From: Sphaerochaeta globosa str. Buddy
GTDB lineage: Bacteria > Spirochaetota > Spirochaetia > Sphaerochaetales > Sphaerochaetaceae
Length of the DNA stretch: 64,000 nucleotides
Direction: 5' to 3'
Assembly: GCF_000190435.1 (NCBI RefSeq)
Contig: NC_015152.1
Location: 3,168,458-3,232,457, forward strand
Below, in pieces: positions 33,536-40,997 of the stretch (position 1 is the stretch's first letter; every line of letters starts with the position of its first letter). A model generated the notes under the pieces. That model worked only from the letters and a program-made list of their open reading frames with translations. It was not told the origin of the DNA and ran no database searches. A program made the translations under genes and the position numbers.

Positions 33536-35302
33536 ATGAGGATGTCCAGACTCTTTTCCAAAACCCTTCGTGAAGCCCCAAACGGCGCCGACAGCAAGGG
33601 CTATGAATATTTGCTTCGTGCAGGCTTTATCCGCCAATTGGGAGCTGGTATCTTCAGTTTGCTTCCCTTCGGCTTCAATGCAACCAAAAAGATCGAGCAG
33701 ATCATCCGCCAGGAAATGAATGCAATCGGTGGACAAGAGATACTGATGCCCTTGGTAAACCCTGCCGATATTTGGAAGGAAACCGGCCGGTACTATAGCA
33801 TCGACAAGGAAATGAGCCGTTTCAGCGATCGTGTCGGACGCGACATGGTTCTTGCCATGACCCATGAGGAGGCCGTCACCGACCTCGCCCGTGGAGAGAT
33901 CGACAGCTATAAGAGGCTTCCGCTTCTGGTCTATCAGATTCAGACCAAGTGGCGTGACGATCCCCGGCCCCGAGCCGGCTTGATCCGGGTACGCGAGTTC
34001 ACCATGAAGGACAGTTATTCCTTCGATGTCGACCAAGAAGGTCTGGATGCTCAGTATGCCGCCCACTATAAAGCGTACTTCAGGATTTTCAGCCGATGCG
34101 GGCTTCCGGTCATTGTTGTCGGGGCTGACAGCGGCATGATGGGTGGAAAGATTTCCCATGAGTACATGTACCTCTCCTCCATCGGTGAGGATACCATCAT
34201 CACCTGCCCGTCGTGCGGCTATACCGCCAACCGTCAGGTTGCAACCTTTGCCAAGACGAATTATGTCGAACCAATGAAGCAGACACAGAAGGTTCTCACC
34301 CCCGAGTGCAAGACCATCGACGAGCTGGCTGCCTTCCTCAAGATTGAGAAAAGACAGACCGCCAAGGCTGTGTTCATGGTTGGCACCTTCATCAATGATA
34401 CCAATGGAGAAGAACAGGACAAGCTCATCGTCGGCATTGTACGCGGTGATCTCGACGTTGAGGAAAACAAGCTGCAGAATGCAGCCCGTGCCAACGCCCT
34501 TCGTCCGGCTCACTGTGAGGAAATCCTGCAGAAGCAGATGGTCCCCGGCTATGGTTCGGCAATTGGATGCAGCAAGGATGTCCTGGTCATTGTCGATGAC
34601 TCGGTTGCAAACAGCAACAATCTTGTTGCCGGTGCGAACGAGGAAGGGTATCACCTGTTGAACACCAATTTTGGACGGGACTATACCGGCCAGGTAGCCG
34701 ATATTGCCAGCGCAGCAGCCGGCTATAGCTGTCCTGAATGTTCCAAGCCCCTCTCCTCTTCCAAGGGAGTCGAGGTTGGCAATATCTTCCAGCTCAATAC
34801 CCGCTACAGCGAGAGTATGAACTGCAGCTATCAGGATGAGGGTGGACTGCGAAAGCCCGTAATCATGGGCAGTTACGGTATCGGCGTGGGACGTCTGCTT
34901 GCCTGTCTTGCAGAGAACTACAGTGACGAGCAGGGGCTTTCCCTGCCGATTTCGGTAGCTCCGATGCAAGTACACCTGGTAAGTTTGGTAAAGGATGCCG
35001 AGATTGGCGAACAGATTTACAACAAGCTCAGTGATGCCGGAATTGAAGTGCTGTACGACGACCGCAAGGAGTCGGCCGGTGTCAAGTTTGCCGATGCCGA
35101 CCTCATCGGGCTTCCGATTCGTATAACCTTGGGCAACCGTTCCCTGAAGGAGGGCAAGGTTGAGGTGAAGCTCAGACGCAACTTGGAAGAAAGCTTCAGC
35201 TTCGAGCTTGCTTCGGTAGTGGAAGAGACTAAAGCCTTGATCGCCAAGCTTGAGGCCGAATTAAAGGGCCAGATAGTCGAAAAGGAATGGAAGCAGGCCT
35301 AA
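33536..35302 (+). CDS. proS: Prolyl-tRNA synthetase, bacterial type with editing domain
   Basis: A 588-residue class II synthetase that charges tRNA-Pro. It begins MRMSRLFSKTLREAPNGADS, and contains motif 1/2 elements (EILMPLVNPADIWKETGRY; QIQTKWRDDPRPRAGLIRVREFTMKDSYSF), an INS/YbaK-type editing insertion (about 225-390, e.g. KTIDELAAFLKIEKRQTAKAV-like), motif 3 (GSYGIGVGRLLACLAE) and the C-terminal anticodon-binding domain. AAGGAGAC precedes the ATG at 33536. A clear terminator follows the stop. Confidence 0.97.
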   Translation: MRMSRLFSKTLREAPNGADSKGYEYLLRAGFIRQLGAGIFSLLPFGFNATKKIEQIIRQEMNAIGGQEILMPLVNPADIWKETGRYYSIDKEMSRFSDRVGRDMVLAMTHEEAVTDLARGEIDSYKRLPLLVYQIQTKWRDDPRPRAGLIRVREFTMKDSYSFDVDQEGLDAQYAAHYKAYFRIFSRCGLPVIVVGADSGMMGGKISHEYMYLSSIGEDTIITCPSCGYTANRQVATFAKTNYVEPMKQTQKVLTPECKTIDELAAFLKIEKRQTAKAVFMVGTFINDTNGEEQDKLIVGIVRGDLDVEENKLQNAARANALRPAHCEEILQKQMVPGYGSAIGCSKDVLVIVDDSVANSNNLVAGANEEGYHLLNTNFGRDYTGQVADIASAAAGYSCPECSKPLSSSKGVEVGNIFQLNTRYSESMNCSYQDEGGLRKPVIMGSYGIGVGRLLACLAENYSDEQGLSLPISVAPMQVHLVSLVKDAEIGEQIYNKLSDAGIEVLYDDRKESAGVKFADADLIGLPIRITLGNRSLKEGKVEVKLRRNLEESFSFELASVVEETKALIAKLEAELKGQIVEKEWKQA

Positions 35303-35318
35303 GCTGCTTTTACCTCTA

Positions 35319-35353
35319 AAAACCTTCGTCTTTTGGCGAAGGTTTTCTTTTTG
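35319..35353 (+). terminator. Intrinsic terminator of proS
   Basis: AAAACCTTCG (35319-35328) pairs with CGAAGGTTTT (35337-35346), followed by CTTTTTG. Confidence 0.85.
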
Positions 35354-35367
35354 CCTTGCTCTCTGTC

Positions 35368-35396
35368 TTGGCAACGCGAAAGACGGGTCTTACACT
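35368..35396 (+). promoter_or_regulatory. Promoter of the secreted ankyrin gene
   Basis: TTGGCA (35368-35373), 17 nt, TACACT (35391-35396), 18 nt before the ATG. AGGGGG near 35404 may serve as ribosome site. Confidence 0.6.
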
Positions 35397-35414
35397 GCAA
35401 CTAGGGGGTTGGCC

Positions 35415-36560
35415 ATGAAATACCTCACTGCACTTCTCGTTCTTTTGCTGCTTCTCTTATCTCCGAGCTTCGCCTCGGAACAGGACTTGTACCGAGCCGC
35501 TTCGCAGGGAAATCCCTCCGATGTCATGCTTGCTGCCATCAGTGCAGGCTCCTTTCTCGTTGAAGAGGAAGACGGATGGAATGCTTTCTTCTATGCAGCA
35601 ACCAACAATGCTGATGTCGAGGTACTGCAACTGCTGCTTGACAACGGCTTTGAGGTCAACCAAATCGACAGCCAAGGCAGCACTCCTCTGATGTACAGCG
35701 CTGAATTCAACAAAGAGCCTCGGGTGACGGCCTTCCTGCTTGATAAGGGGGCCGACGTACAGGCACGTTCCCCCAAAGGAGAGACAGCCCTGCATCGCGC
35801 CTGCATCGGCAAGGCAGGCATGGAAGTGATCGACCTACTTTTGAAGGCCGGCGCTTCTGCAGGACAGACCAATATATATGGGCAGTCCGCCCTCCACTTT
35901 GCAGCCTACAGCAGAAGCGATTCCGACATCCTCACCACTCTCATCCTTGCAGGAGCGGAGGTGAACTACAAAGACTATATAGGCAAAACGGCGTTGCTAT
36001 ACTTGTTGGAAAGGCAACCGGATAGTGATGCGGTGGAAGCACTGCTCACATTCGGCGCAAAGCCTGATATCGCGGACAACGAAGGAAACACCGCGTTGAT
36101 GATGGCTGCGGGAAGAGCAAACGATGGAGATCTTATCAAGCTGCTGGTACGCAATGGAGCCAAAGTCGAGTCGCGCAACCTTGCCGGTGTCACCGCCTTG
36201 ATGTATGCAGCTGCATACAATCAGAATCTCGATGTATTGGATGAGTTGATCAATGCAGGGGCACAAATCGACGCAGCATCTATAACCGGGATGACTGCAT
36301 TGGCATATGCAGCCTGGCACAACAGCAACAGGTCCATCACCTCCCGCCTGCTCGCCCATGGCGCCTCGATATACAGCACCGATGAGAAGGGCCAGACACC
36401 TTTGATGTATGCAACGGCAGCCAACCCCAATACGGAGGTGGTCAAGCTGCTTCTCCAAGCCGGTTCAGATCCCGACCGGAAAAGTCAGGAAGGCTATAGC
36501 GCCCGGGAGTATGTCCAGATGAACCCCAACAAGGAGAGCATGCTTGCTCTCTTCAAATAG
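35415..36560 (+). CDS. Secreted ankyrin-repeat protein
   Basis: A 381-residue protein with a cleavable signal peptide (KYLTALLVLLLLLLSPSFA, cleavage before SEQD), so it acts in the periplasm or outside. About ten ankyrin repeats fill the rest, with the motif G-x-T-P/A-L-x-x-A: STPLMYSAEFN, ETALHRACIGK, QSALHFAAYSR, NTALMMAAGRA, VTALMYAAAYN, MTALAYAAWHN, QTPLMYATAAN. Repeats carry the insert pattern of x-N/S-x-D/E-V between helices seen in bacterial ankyrins. Protein-binding scaffold; partner unknown. A cytoplasmic relative lies at 37799. Confidence 0.9.
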   Translation: MKYLTALLVLLLLLLSPSFASEQDLYRAASQGNPSDVMLAAISAGSFLVEEEDGWNAFFYAATNNADVEVLQLLLDNGFEVNQIDSQGSTPLMYSAEFNKEPRVTAFLLDKGADVQARSPKGETALHRACIGKAGMEVIDLLLKAGASAGQTNIYGQSALHFAAYSRSDSDILTTLILAGAEVNYKDYIGKTALLYLLERQPDSDAVEALLTFGAKPDIADNEGNTALMMAAGRANDGDLIKLLVRNGAKVESRNLAGVTALMYAAAYNQNLDVLDELINAGAQIDAASITGMTALAYAAWHNSNRSITSRLLAHGASIYSTDEKGQTPLMYATAANPNTEVVKLLLQAGSDPDRKSQEGYSAREYVQMNPNKESMLALFK

Positions 36561-36814
36561 GCCAACATCGTTCATAAGATCCAATTTGGACAGTACATCA
36601 TCATGTTTTTCATGGCAATTCAGATAATTTTTTCTTTACAAATGTATAACAGTTGAATACCATTAAGCATGAAATATTACTTTTAGATAGAGCAAAGACA
36701 CCAATTTGGGCCACTACAAACCGTATAGCCCGATTTGGCGCTCTACTGAACAGCCCAAAAGACACAGGTGATTTCCCTCCTGCTGCCTGCATACCATCGA
36801 TTCTGGAATACTCA
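36561..36814. other. Intergenic, AT-rich stretch before the Big2 lipoprotein gene
   Basis: 254 bp without a convincing gene. The same frame as the downstream lipoprotein is open but lacks a start with ribosome site. TTGAAT-N16-TATTAC (36651 region) is a weak promoter candidate. Nothing else was recognised. Confidence 0.4.
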
Positions 36815-37687
36815 ATGAAACGTACGACACCCCCTATTACGGTTGCCTGCATGCTCGCACTCGGCATGGCTCTGCTCATCGGTTGTACCGACGCTTTTAA
36901 TCCTCCCAAAAATGTAACAGAGGTTACGATTGACGAAGTTCGCCCGCTCATGATTGGTGAAACCTTCCAATTTACTGCAACCATTGCTCCCGCCGACGCA
37001 ACCAACAAGCGCTTGTCTTGGGCTTCCGATAATACTGCGGTTGCTTCAGTCGATGCTGAGGGCTTGGTCACCGCAGTATCACGGGGTAGTGCTACAATCT
37101 TAGTAACGACCGAGGACCAAAACAAGACTGACAATGTCCAGATTTCCGTGCACAACGGATATGTGCGTGTTTCCTTCACCAACACTGCCGATGCCTCTGA
37201 CACTTACTCGTTTTGGCTAACATCTGGCCCTGCACAAGGATCGGCCCTTGATAGAGATACAATCTTCACAGAGTATGATGTCCCTTCCCATACCCTCAGG
37301 GACTTCGGAAGTGGCAACGGCAGCAGAAGACTTGCTTCAAACACTCCTATGGATAAAGAGTATGGTCAGTTTATTCCCTTGGAGAACAACTACCCCTTTG
37401 AGAGCTTTGAGCTCTATGTGCCCGATGCAGTAGACGACACGTGCATCGGTGATGCTTTGGATGCTGTAAGGTTTTCAATACATAGCATGCAAGATGCTTC
37501 AACTCTTGCATTCTCGGCTGGATATTCCAGTTTGGACCCACCTCCCATCAGCGTCACATTCACTGAATTCGGTGATGAGTATGTGGGAGGAATAATTTCA
37601 GGCAGGATATCTGATTCTCGTTCCACAGAATATGAAGTTTCGGGTGAGTTCAGAGTCCTGAGGGCTGCATACGCACCAAAATACTAA
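36815..37687 (+). CDS. Lipoprotein with a bacterial Ig-like (Big2) domain
   Basis: A 290-residue lipoprotein: basic start MKRTTPP, hydrophobic core and lipobox LLIG-C (Cys about residue 27), so signal peptidase II substrate. The Big2 domain follows directly (about 38-115), with the signature LSWASDNTAVASVDAEGLVTA and VSRGSATILVTTED. The C-terminal 170 residues are not recognised. Big2 domains are common on surface proteins, so an outer-surface location is plausible. The upstream part of the same frame was excluded because a signal peptide begins at the ATG at 36815; the ribosome site (GGAA) is weak. Confidence 0.82.
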   Translation: MKRTTPPITVACMLALGMALLIGCTDAFNPPKNVTEVTIDEVRPLMIGETFQFTATIAPADATNKRLSWASDNTAVASVDAEGLVTAVSRGSATILVTTEDQNKTDNVQISVHNGYVRVSFTNTADASDTYSFWLTSGPAQGSALDRDTIFTEYDVPSHTLRDFGSGNGSRRLASNTPMDKEYGQFIPLENNYPFESFELYVPDAVDDTCIGDALDAVRFSIHSMQDASTLAFSAGYSSLDPPPISVTFTEFGDEYVGGIISGRISDSRSTEYEVSGEFRVLRAAYAPKY

Positions 37688-37745
37688 GTGCTTGAACAAT
37701 GGTTCTTAGAAAAACCTTACCCTTCGATTGGTACTACCTATAAAA

Positions 37746-37778
37746 CAGGCTTTCTTCCCAGCTTTGGGAGAAAGCCTG
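37746..37778 (-). terminator. Terminator between convergent Big2 and ankyrin genes
   Basis: CAGGCTTTCT-T-CCCA and TGGGAGAAAGCCTG form a 14-bp stem with one bulge. On the minus strand it is followed by TTTTATAG, so it best serves the ankyrin gene; it may also stop the + strand transcript. Confidence 0.75.
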
Positions 37779-37798
37779 ATTGCTTGGAAAGAGAAGGC

Positions 37799-38311
37799 CT
37801 AGTTCGCACCCATCTTCTTTAGCTGGTTTACAATATAGGTTCTCTTGGCTGCCTTGGCATACTCAAGTACCGAGTGACCCTGATAGTCGCGGGCGTTGAT
37901 GTCTGCTCCGGCTTTCAGCAGGGCGGAGATGATGCGGGCTTCAGGGTTGCTGTTCACTGCCATGATCAGGGCGGTCTCCCCGAGGTAGTTGCGGGCATTG
38001 AGATCGGCTCCCGCCTTGAGAAGTTCCTCAATGACTTTCGGGCTTATGCTCTTGTTTGCTGCGAGGTGCAGGGCATTGGACCGATACTTCGGCTCAGCTT
38101 CCTGGATGTCCGCTCCGGCATCCAAAAGCGCCTTCAAGACATTGACTGAAGGGTTGTATTGGGCTGCCAGCATGATAGGAGTAAGGCCCCACTCGTTCTG
38201 GGTGTGAATGTCTGCCCCTTGGTCAAGAAGGGTCTTGATTTCCTTCACTTTGGTAGCAGAAACAGCAGCTGCGAGTAACTTCTTATTCAGGGTTTCTTCA
38301 CGTTTCGCCAT
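37799..38311 (-). CDS. Cytoplasmic ankyrin-repeat protein
   Basis: A 170-residue protein with four to five ankyrin repeats and no signal peptide: LTPIMLAAQYN, SNALHLAANKS, ETALIMAVNSN, HSVLEYAKAAK, each with the G-A-D-I/L-N/H-x-x-N linker. Protein-protein interaction role; partner unknown. AAGGAGAT precedes the ATG at 38311. The repeat style resembles that of the secreted ankyrin gene 1.2 kb away, so duplication with loss of the signal peptide is possible. Confidence 0.88.
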   Translation of the reverse strand: MAKREETLNKKLLAAAVSATKVKEIKTLLDQGADIHTQNEWGLTPIMLAAQYNPSVNVLKALLDAGADIQEAEPKYRSNALHLAANKSISPKVIEELLKAGADLNARNYLGETALIMAVNSNPEARIISALLKAGADINARDYQGHSVLEYAKAAKRTYIVNQLKKMGAN

Positions 38312-38450
38312 ATCACTATATCTCCTTACTCATTATTTGATTTACACTTATATGCCTATAGTATTTCAAGTTTTCCACAAATTGTATAGTCTGTAAGCAA
38401 AAAATATTCCGGGTTTGACCCTTTGCCTTTTCATTTGGCTGCTTTAGGAT

Positions 38451-38480
38451 TTGCCTCTTCATACAAATATGCTGTATGAT
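38451..38480 (+). promoter_or_regulatory. Promoter of the adenosine deaminase gene, leaderless geometry
   Basis: TTGCCT (38451-38456), 18 nt, TATGAT (38475-38480), then six bases (GGTCGC) and the ATG at 38487. No ribosome site. Confidence 0.6.
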
Positions 38481-38486
38481 GGTCGC

Positions 38487-39572
38487 ATGGTAACCAAGGA
38501 AATAATCCAGCAGATTCCAAAAGTGGAACTGCATGACCATCTTGACGGCGGCCTGAGAATTCAGACCATTTTGGACCTGGCCAATGAGCAGCATGTCAAG
38601 CTTCCCAGCGAGGATCCTCAGAAGCTGCATGATTGGTTTGTACGCGGCTGCAGACAAAAAAGCCTCTCCTTGTACCTGGAACCATTCGGGGTAACAACCC
38701 AAGTCATGCAGACAGAAGATGCGCTTAGGCGGGTTGCCTTTGAAGCGGTTGAGGATTTGGCGAAGGAGCATGTCTGCTATGCCGAAATCCGCTTCGCCCC
38801 CATCCTGCACATACATAATGGCCTGAGCCTTGAGCAAGTAGTGCAAGCAGTCCTTGACGGATTGCAGCAAGGGACAAGGCATACAGGCATGCCTACCGGC
38901 CTTATCCTATGCACCATGCGCAACCAGAGCCCCAAGATCAGCCAGACGATTGCCGAGCTTGCAGTAGCATTTGCAGATCGGGGTGTGGTTGGATTCGACC
39001 TTGCCGGCGATGAGATCGGCTACCCTCCCAAGAAGCATCTGGAGGCTTTCCAGTTCATCCGCAATAAAAACTTCAACATTACCATCCATGCCGGAGAAGC
39101 CTTCGGGGTGGAATCCATCTGGCAGGCCGTTCAGCTGTGCGGAGCACATCGTATCGGACACGGAGTTCGCTTGGTGGAGGATATGGGCCTTGATGGAACG
39201 AGGATCGAGGAGATGGGTTCGCTTGCAAACTTCATCCTTGACCGACGAATTCCTATGGAGATGTGCCTGACCAGCAATGTTGGGACCGGGGCTGCAAAAG
39301 ACTATGCAAGTCACCCCTTCCCCATTCTCTTTCGGAATAAGTTCCGCGTCTTTTTGTGCAGTGACAACCGCTTGATGAGCGACACAAACCTTACCAGGGA
39401 AATGGAACTTGCCGTGCAATACTACAACCTGAATATACGCGACTTGGAGAAGATTACAATCAATGCGATGAAGTCAGCCTTCATCCATCATGACCAGAAG
39501 CTCTCCATTATCTACAATGTAATCAAGAAAGGGTATCTACAAATCCGCGAACAATACGGCATTACCGACTAA
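38487..39572 (+). CDS. add: Adenosine deaminase
   Basis: A 361-residue cytoplasmic zinc hydrolase converting adenosine to inosine. Active-site motifs are all visible: the H-x-H in VELHDHLDGGLR, VGFDLAGDEIG, HAGEAFG (zinc His and catalytic Glu), RIGHGVRL, and the Asp pair region LCSDNRLMSDT, the form found in Firmicute-type deaminases. The ATG at 38487 (MVTKEIIQQIP) is 6 nt after a TATGAT box and has no Shine-Dalgarno; ATGs at 38451 and 38469 would lie upstream of the predicted start of transcription. It overlaps the convergent rhomboid gene by 4 nt. Confidence 0.92.
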   Translation: MVTKEIIQQIPKVELHDHLDGGLRIQTILDLANEQHVKLPSEDPQKLHDWFVRGCRQKSLSLYLEPFGVTTQVMQTEDALRRVAFEAVEDLAKEHVCYAEIRFAPILHIHNGLSLEQVVQAVLDGLQQGTRHTGMPTGLILCTMRNQSPKISQTIAELAVAFADRGVVGFDLAGDEIGYPPKKHLEAFQFIRNKNFNITIHAGEAFGVESIWQAVQLCGAHRIGHGVRLVEDMGLDGTRIEEMGSLANFILDRRIPMEMCLTSNVGTGAAKDYASHPFPILFRNKFRVFLCSDNRLMSDTNLTREMELAVQYYNLNIRDLEKITINAMKSAFIHHDQKLSIIYNVIKKGYLQIREQYGITD

Positions 39573-40207
39573 AGGGTTCGCTTGAATACTTCGATGGGAT
39601 TGATGCGCATTCTGATCCTGCAATACAAATAGGCAAATACCAGTCCGCTCAGATGGGTAAGATGCGCTACGTTTCCACCCCGGCCGAACACCTGGCTGGA
39701 CAGCTCAATGATCGCATAGAGGATTACCAGTATCGGAGCTCTGACAGGAATGAAACCAAAAACAAAAATCACCGAATAAGGGTAGAAGACGGCAAACATC
39801 AGAAGTACTGCATAAATCGCCCCGGAAGCTCCGACAAGAATTACATTCGTGCCAGCCAAATAGTAGCTGATGAAACTCACAATGCCGCTGAATAGCCCTG
39901 CAAGCAGATAGAAAAGCAGAAATTCCTTGCTGCCAATGCGCTTTTCCACCATCGAGCCGAAAATAAAAAGGCTGAGCATATTGAACAGAAGGTGGTTGAA
40001 TCCACCATGCACGAACATGTAGGTAAACGGTTGCCACACATACCCGCCAAGCACAAACGAGGGAATCATGGCCAGGTAATATGCACTGCGTGGATATATA
40101 TAGGCGGTAAGCAGGTAGACCAGTGCATTAAGCACCACGAGCTTCAGGGTAAAATTCTTATACGTACCGTCCCGGAATCTCCGGTTTATCAGCGAGGCTT
40201 TATTCAT
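39569..40207 (-). CDS. Rhomboid family intramembrane serine protease
   Basis: A 212-residue inner-membrane protein with six hydrophobic segments. The rhomboid core is complete: VHGGFNHLLFNMLSLFIFG (H-x-x-x-N), catalytic Ser in ILVGASGAIYAVL and catalytic His in AHLTHLSGLVFAYLY. It cleaves membrane helices of unknown substrates. The start at 40207 (MNKASLINRRFRDG) has no ribosome site. TATACT lies 8 nt upstream and a TACTGT 6 nt upstream with TTGACG 17 nt before it, so it may be leaderless too. A perfect palindrome (40243-40261) overlaps its promoter region. Confidence 0.9.
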   Translation of the reverse strand: MNKASLINRRFRDGTYKNFTLKLVVLNALVYLLTAYIYPRSAYYLAMIPSFVLGGYVWQPFTYMFVHGGFNHLLFNMLSLFIFGSMVEKRIGSKEFLLFYLLAGLFSGIVSFISYYLAGTNVILVGASGAIYAVLLMFAVFYPYSVIFVFGFIPVRAPILVILYAIIELSSQVFGRGGNVAHLTHLSGLVFAYLYCRIRMRINPIEVFKRTL

Positions 40208-40242
40208 AGCTATACAGTATAAATTGCTCGCCAAATCGTCAA

Positions 40243-40261
40243 TTGTGCAATTTTTGCACAA
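40243..40261. promoter_or_regulatory. Palindrome TTGTGCAA-N3-TTGCACAA (possible activator site)
   Basis: A perfect 8-bp inverted repeat. Its centre is about 92 bp upstream of the first sigma-54 promoter (-24 GG at 40344), a usual distance for enhancer-binding proteins. It is also just upstream of the rhomboid promoter, so it could serve either. A related 17-bp palindrome precedes the third unit. Confidence 0.5.
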
Positions 40262-40341
40262 CTATCATAGGGTGCGCAAGCAATGCACAGCATTTCGGAA
40301 GGCCCATAGCATACAGGGGCACCCAATTGAAGGATTTCAAC

Positions 40342-40357
40342 TTGGCATGCAAATTGC
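40342..40357 (+). promoter_or_regulatory. Sigma-54 promoter of small RNA unit 1
   Basis: TTGGCATGCAAATTGC with GG at 40344-40345 and GC at 40356-40357, 10 nt apart. The conserved RNA 5' block AGAACAGAG begins 13 nt after the final C, as in the other two units. Confidence 0.85.
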
Positions 40358-40369
40358 ATGGTTATAGCT

Positions 40370-40465
40370 AGAACAGAGCAACATTTTTTTTCATACTCCT
40401 CCTTTTTCATATCGACAGGGTGCCAAGAGATTACCCCAATCAACTTTTGGCATCCTTCTTTTTTT
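40370..40465 (+). ncRNA. Candidate sigma-54-dependent small RNA, unit 1
   Basis: About 96 nt. It begins with the block AGAACAGAGCAAC shared by all three units, then a run of eight U residues, then ACUCCUCCUUUUU, which contains CCUCCUU as in the 16S rRNA 3' tail. It ends in an intrinsic terminator: GGGTGCCAA (40418-40426) pairs with TTGGCATCC (40447-40455, one G-U pair), followed by TTCTTTTTTT. No start codon or open frame is present on this strand. The order promoter, 5' block, U-tract, anti-SD segment and terminator is the same in units 2 and 3. Function is inferred; expression is not shown by sequence alone. Confidence 0.8.
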
Positions 40466-40585
40466 GCCCAGCTTCTGTGAAAAATTGTATTGGTGTTACT
40501 TTTCTTCACACCTACTGCTCTGACTCCTATCACACTTAGTTTACATTTAGCTATATAAATTGTCCTTATGTACATATTTCTAGAG

Positions 40586-40601
40586 TTGGCACGCATGTTG
40601 C
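40586..40601 (+). promoter_or_regulatory. Sigma-54 promoter of small RNA unit 2
   Basis: TTGGCACGCATGTTGC, a full consensus match, with GG at 40588-40589 and GC at 40600-40601. Upstream lie TGTGAA (40476-40481) and TTCACA (40505-40510), half-sites resembling those of the unit 3 palindrome but further apart. Confidence 0.9.
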
Positions 40602-40613
40602 ATTGTAATTAGC

Positions 40614-40716
40614 AGAACAGAGCAACAGTTTTTTTCAAACCTCCTTAAAGTGTGATTTCTTTGGTGCCAGCGGTCCTCTCTCCCCACCCCACAAATTCCG
40701 CTGGCACCATCTTTTT
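40614..40716 (+). ncRNA. Candidate sigma-54-dependent small RNA, unit 2
   Basis: About 103 nt. It starts AGAACAGAGCAAC, then a seven-U run, then CAAACCUCCUUAAAG with the anti-Shine-Dalgarno-like CCUCCUU at 40640-40646. The terminator is a perfect 11-bp stem, GGTGCCAGCGG (40663-40673) with CCGCTGGCACC (40698-40708), followed by ATCTTTTT. No coding potential on this strand. Its 5' block is identical to units 1 and 3 over 13 nt, while the middle and loop differ, the pattern of sibling RNAs that keep a shared seed. Confidence 0.85.
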
Positions 40717-40743
40717 GCCCTGAACTGTGCACTATTTTTGCCA

Positions 40744-40760
40744 TGTGAAGAAATTTCACA
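40744..40760. promoter_or_regulatory. Palindrome TGTGAA-N5-TTCACA before small RNA unit 3
   Basis: A 17-bp inverted repeat, centred about 86 bp upstream of the unit 3 -24 element. Its outline (TGTG-x-A ... T-x-CACA over 17 bp) matches the core of the palindrome at 40243-40261, so both may bind the same activator. It resembles a Crp site but has a 7-nt, not 6-nt, core spacing. Confidence 0.5.
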
Positions 40761-40835
40761 GTACGTGCACACCTCTCACAAATAAAAAACTGTCCATTTG
40801 TGTATATGTATTGTCCAAAAACCACACTATTGTAG

Positions 40836-40851
40836 TTGGCACATGAATTGC
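40836..40851 (+). promoter_or_regulatory. Sigma-54 promoter of small RNA unit 3
   Basis: TTGGCACATGAATTGC with GG at 40838-40839 and GC at 40850-40851, 10 nt apart. Confidence 0.88.
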
Positions 40852-40863
40852 ATAGAGATAGAT

Positions 40864-40964
40864 AGAACAGAGCAACCGTTTTTTCAACCTCCTTTTCGTG
40901 TTTTTACCTTGGGTGCCAGCGAGAAATACCTTCACACCAACCAATTCTCACTGGCACCTTTCTT
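40864..40964 (+). ncRNA. Candidate sigma-54-dependent small RNA, unit 3
   Basis: About 101 nt. Starts AGAACAGAGCAAC, then a six-U run, then CAACCUCCUUUUCG, with CCUCCUUUU at 40888-40896, nearly the same as the 16S rRNA tail. Terminator: GGTGCCAGCGAGAA (40912-40925) pairs with TTCTCACTGGCACC (40945-40958) with one mismatch, then TTTCTT. The T-run overlaps the -35 box of the rlmE promoter, so RNA end formation and rlmE transcription are packed together. No start codon on this strand. The terminator stem shares GGTGCCAG with unit 2 and GGTGCCAA with unit 1. Confidence 0.82.
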
Positions 40965-40991
40965 GTGCCCTTCCTCCTGCTTTGGTATAGT
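40963..40991 (+). promoter_or_regulatory. Promoter of rlmE, leaderless geometry
   Basis: TTGTGC (40963-40968), 17 nt, TATAGT (40986-40991), then six nt (CAAGAC) to the ATG at 40998. No Shine-Dalgarno sequence. Confidence 0.7.
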
Positions 40992-40997
40992 CAAGAC

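Noticed and set aside
40744-40760. Crp/Fnr binding site
   Set aside because: TGTGA and TCACA are separated by 7 rather than 6 nt, and the position relative to a sigma-54 promoter fits an enhancer site.
40210-40944. Three overlapping minus-strand frames of 60-130 codons across the small RNA region
   Set aside because: No ribosome sites, no recognisable protein features, and they lie opposite the repeated sigma-54 promoters and terminators. The repeat structure on the + strand explains the region better.
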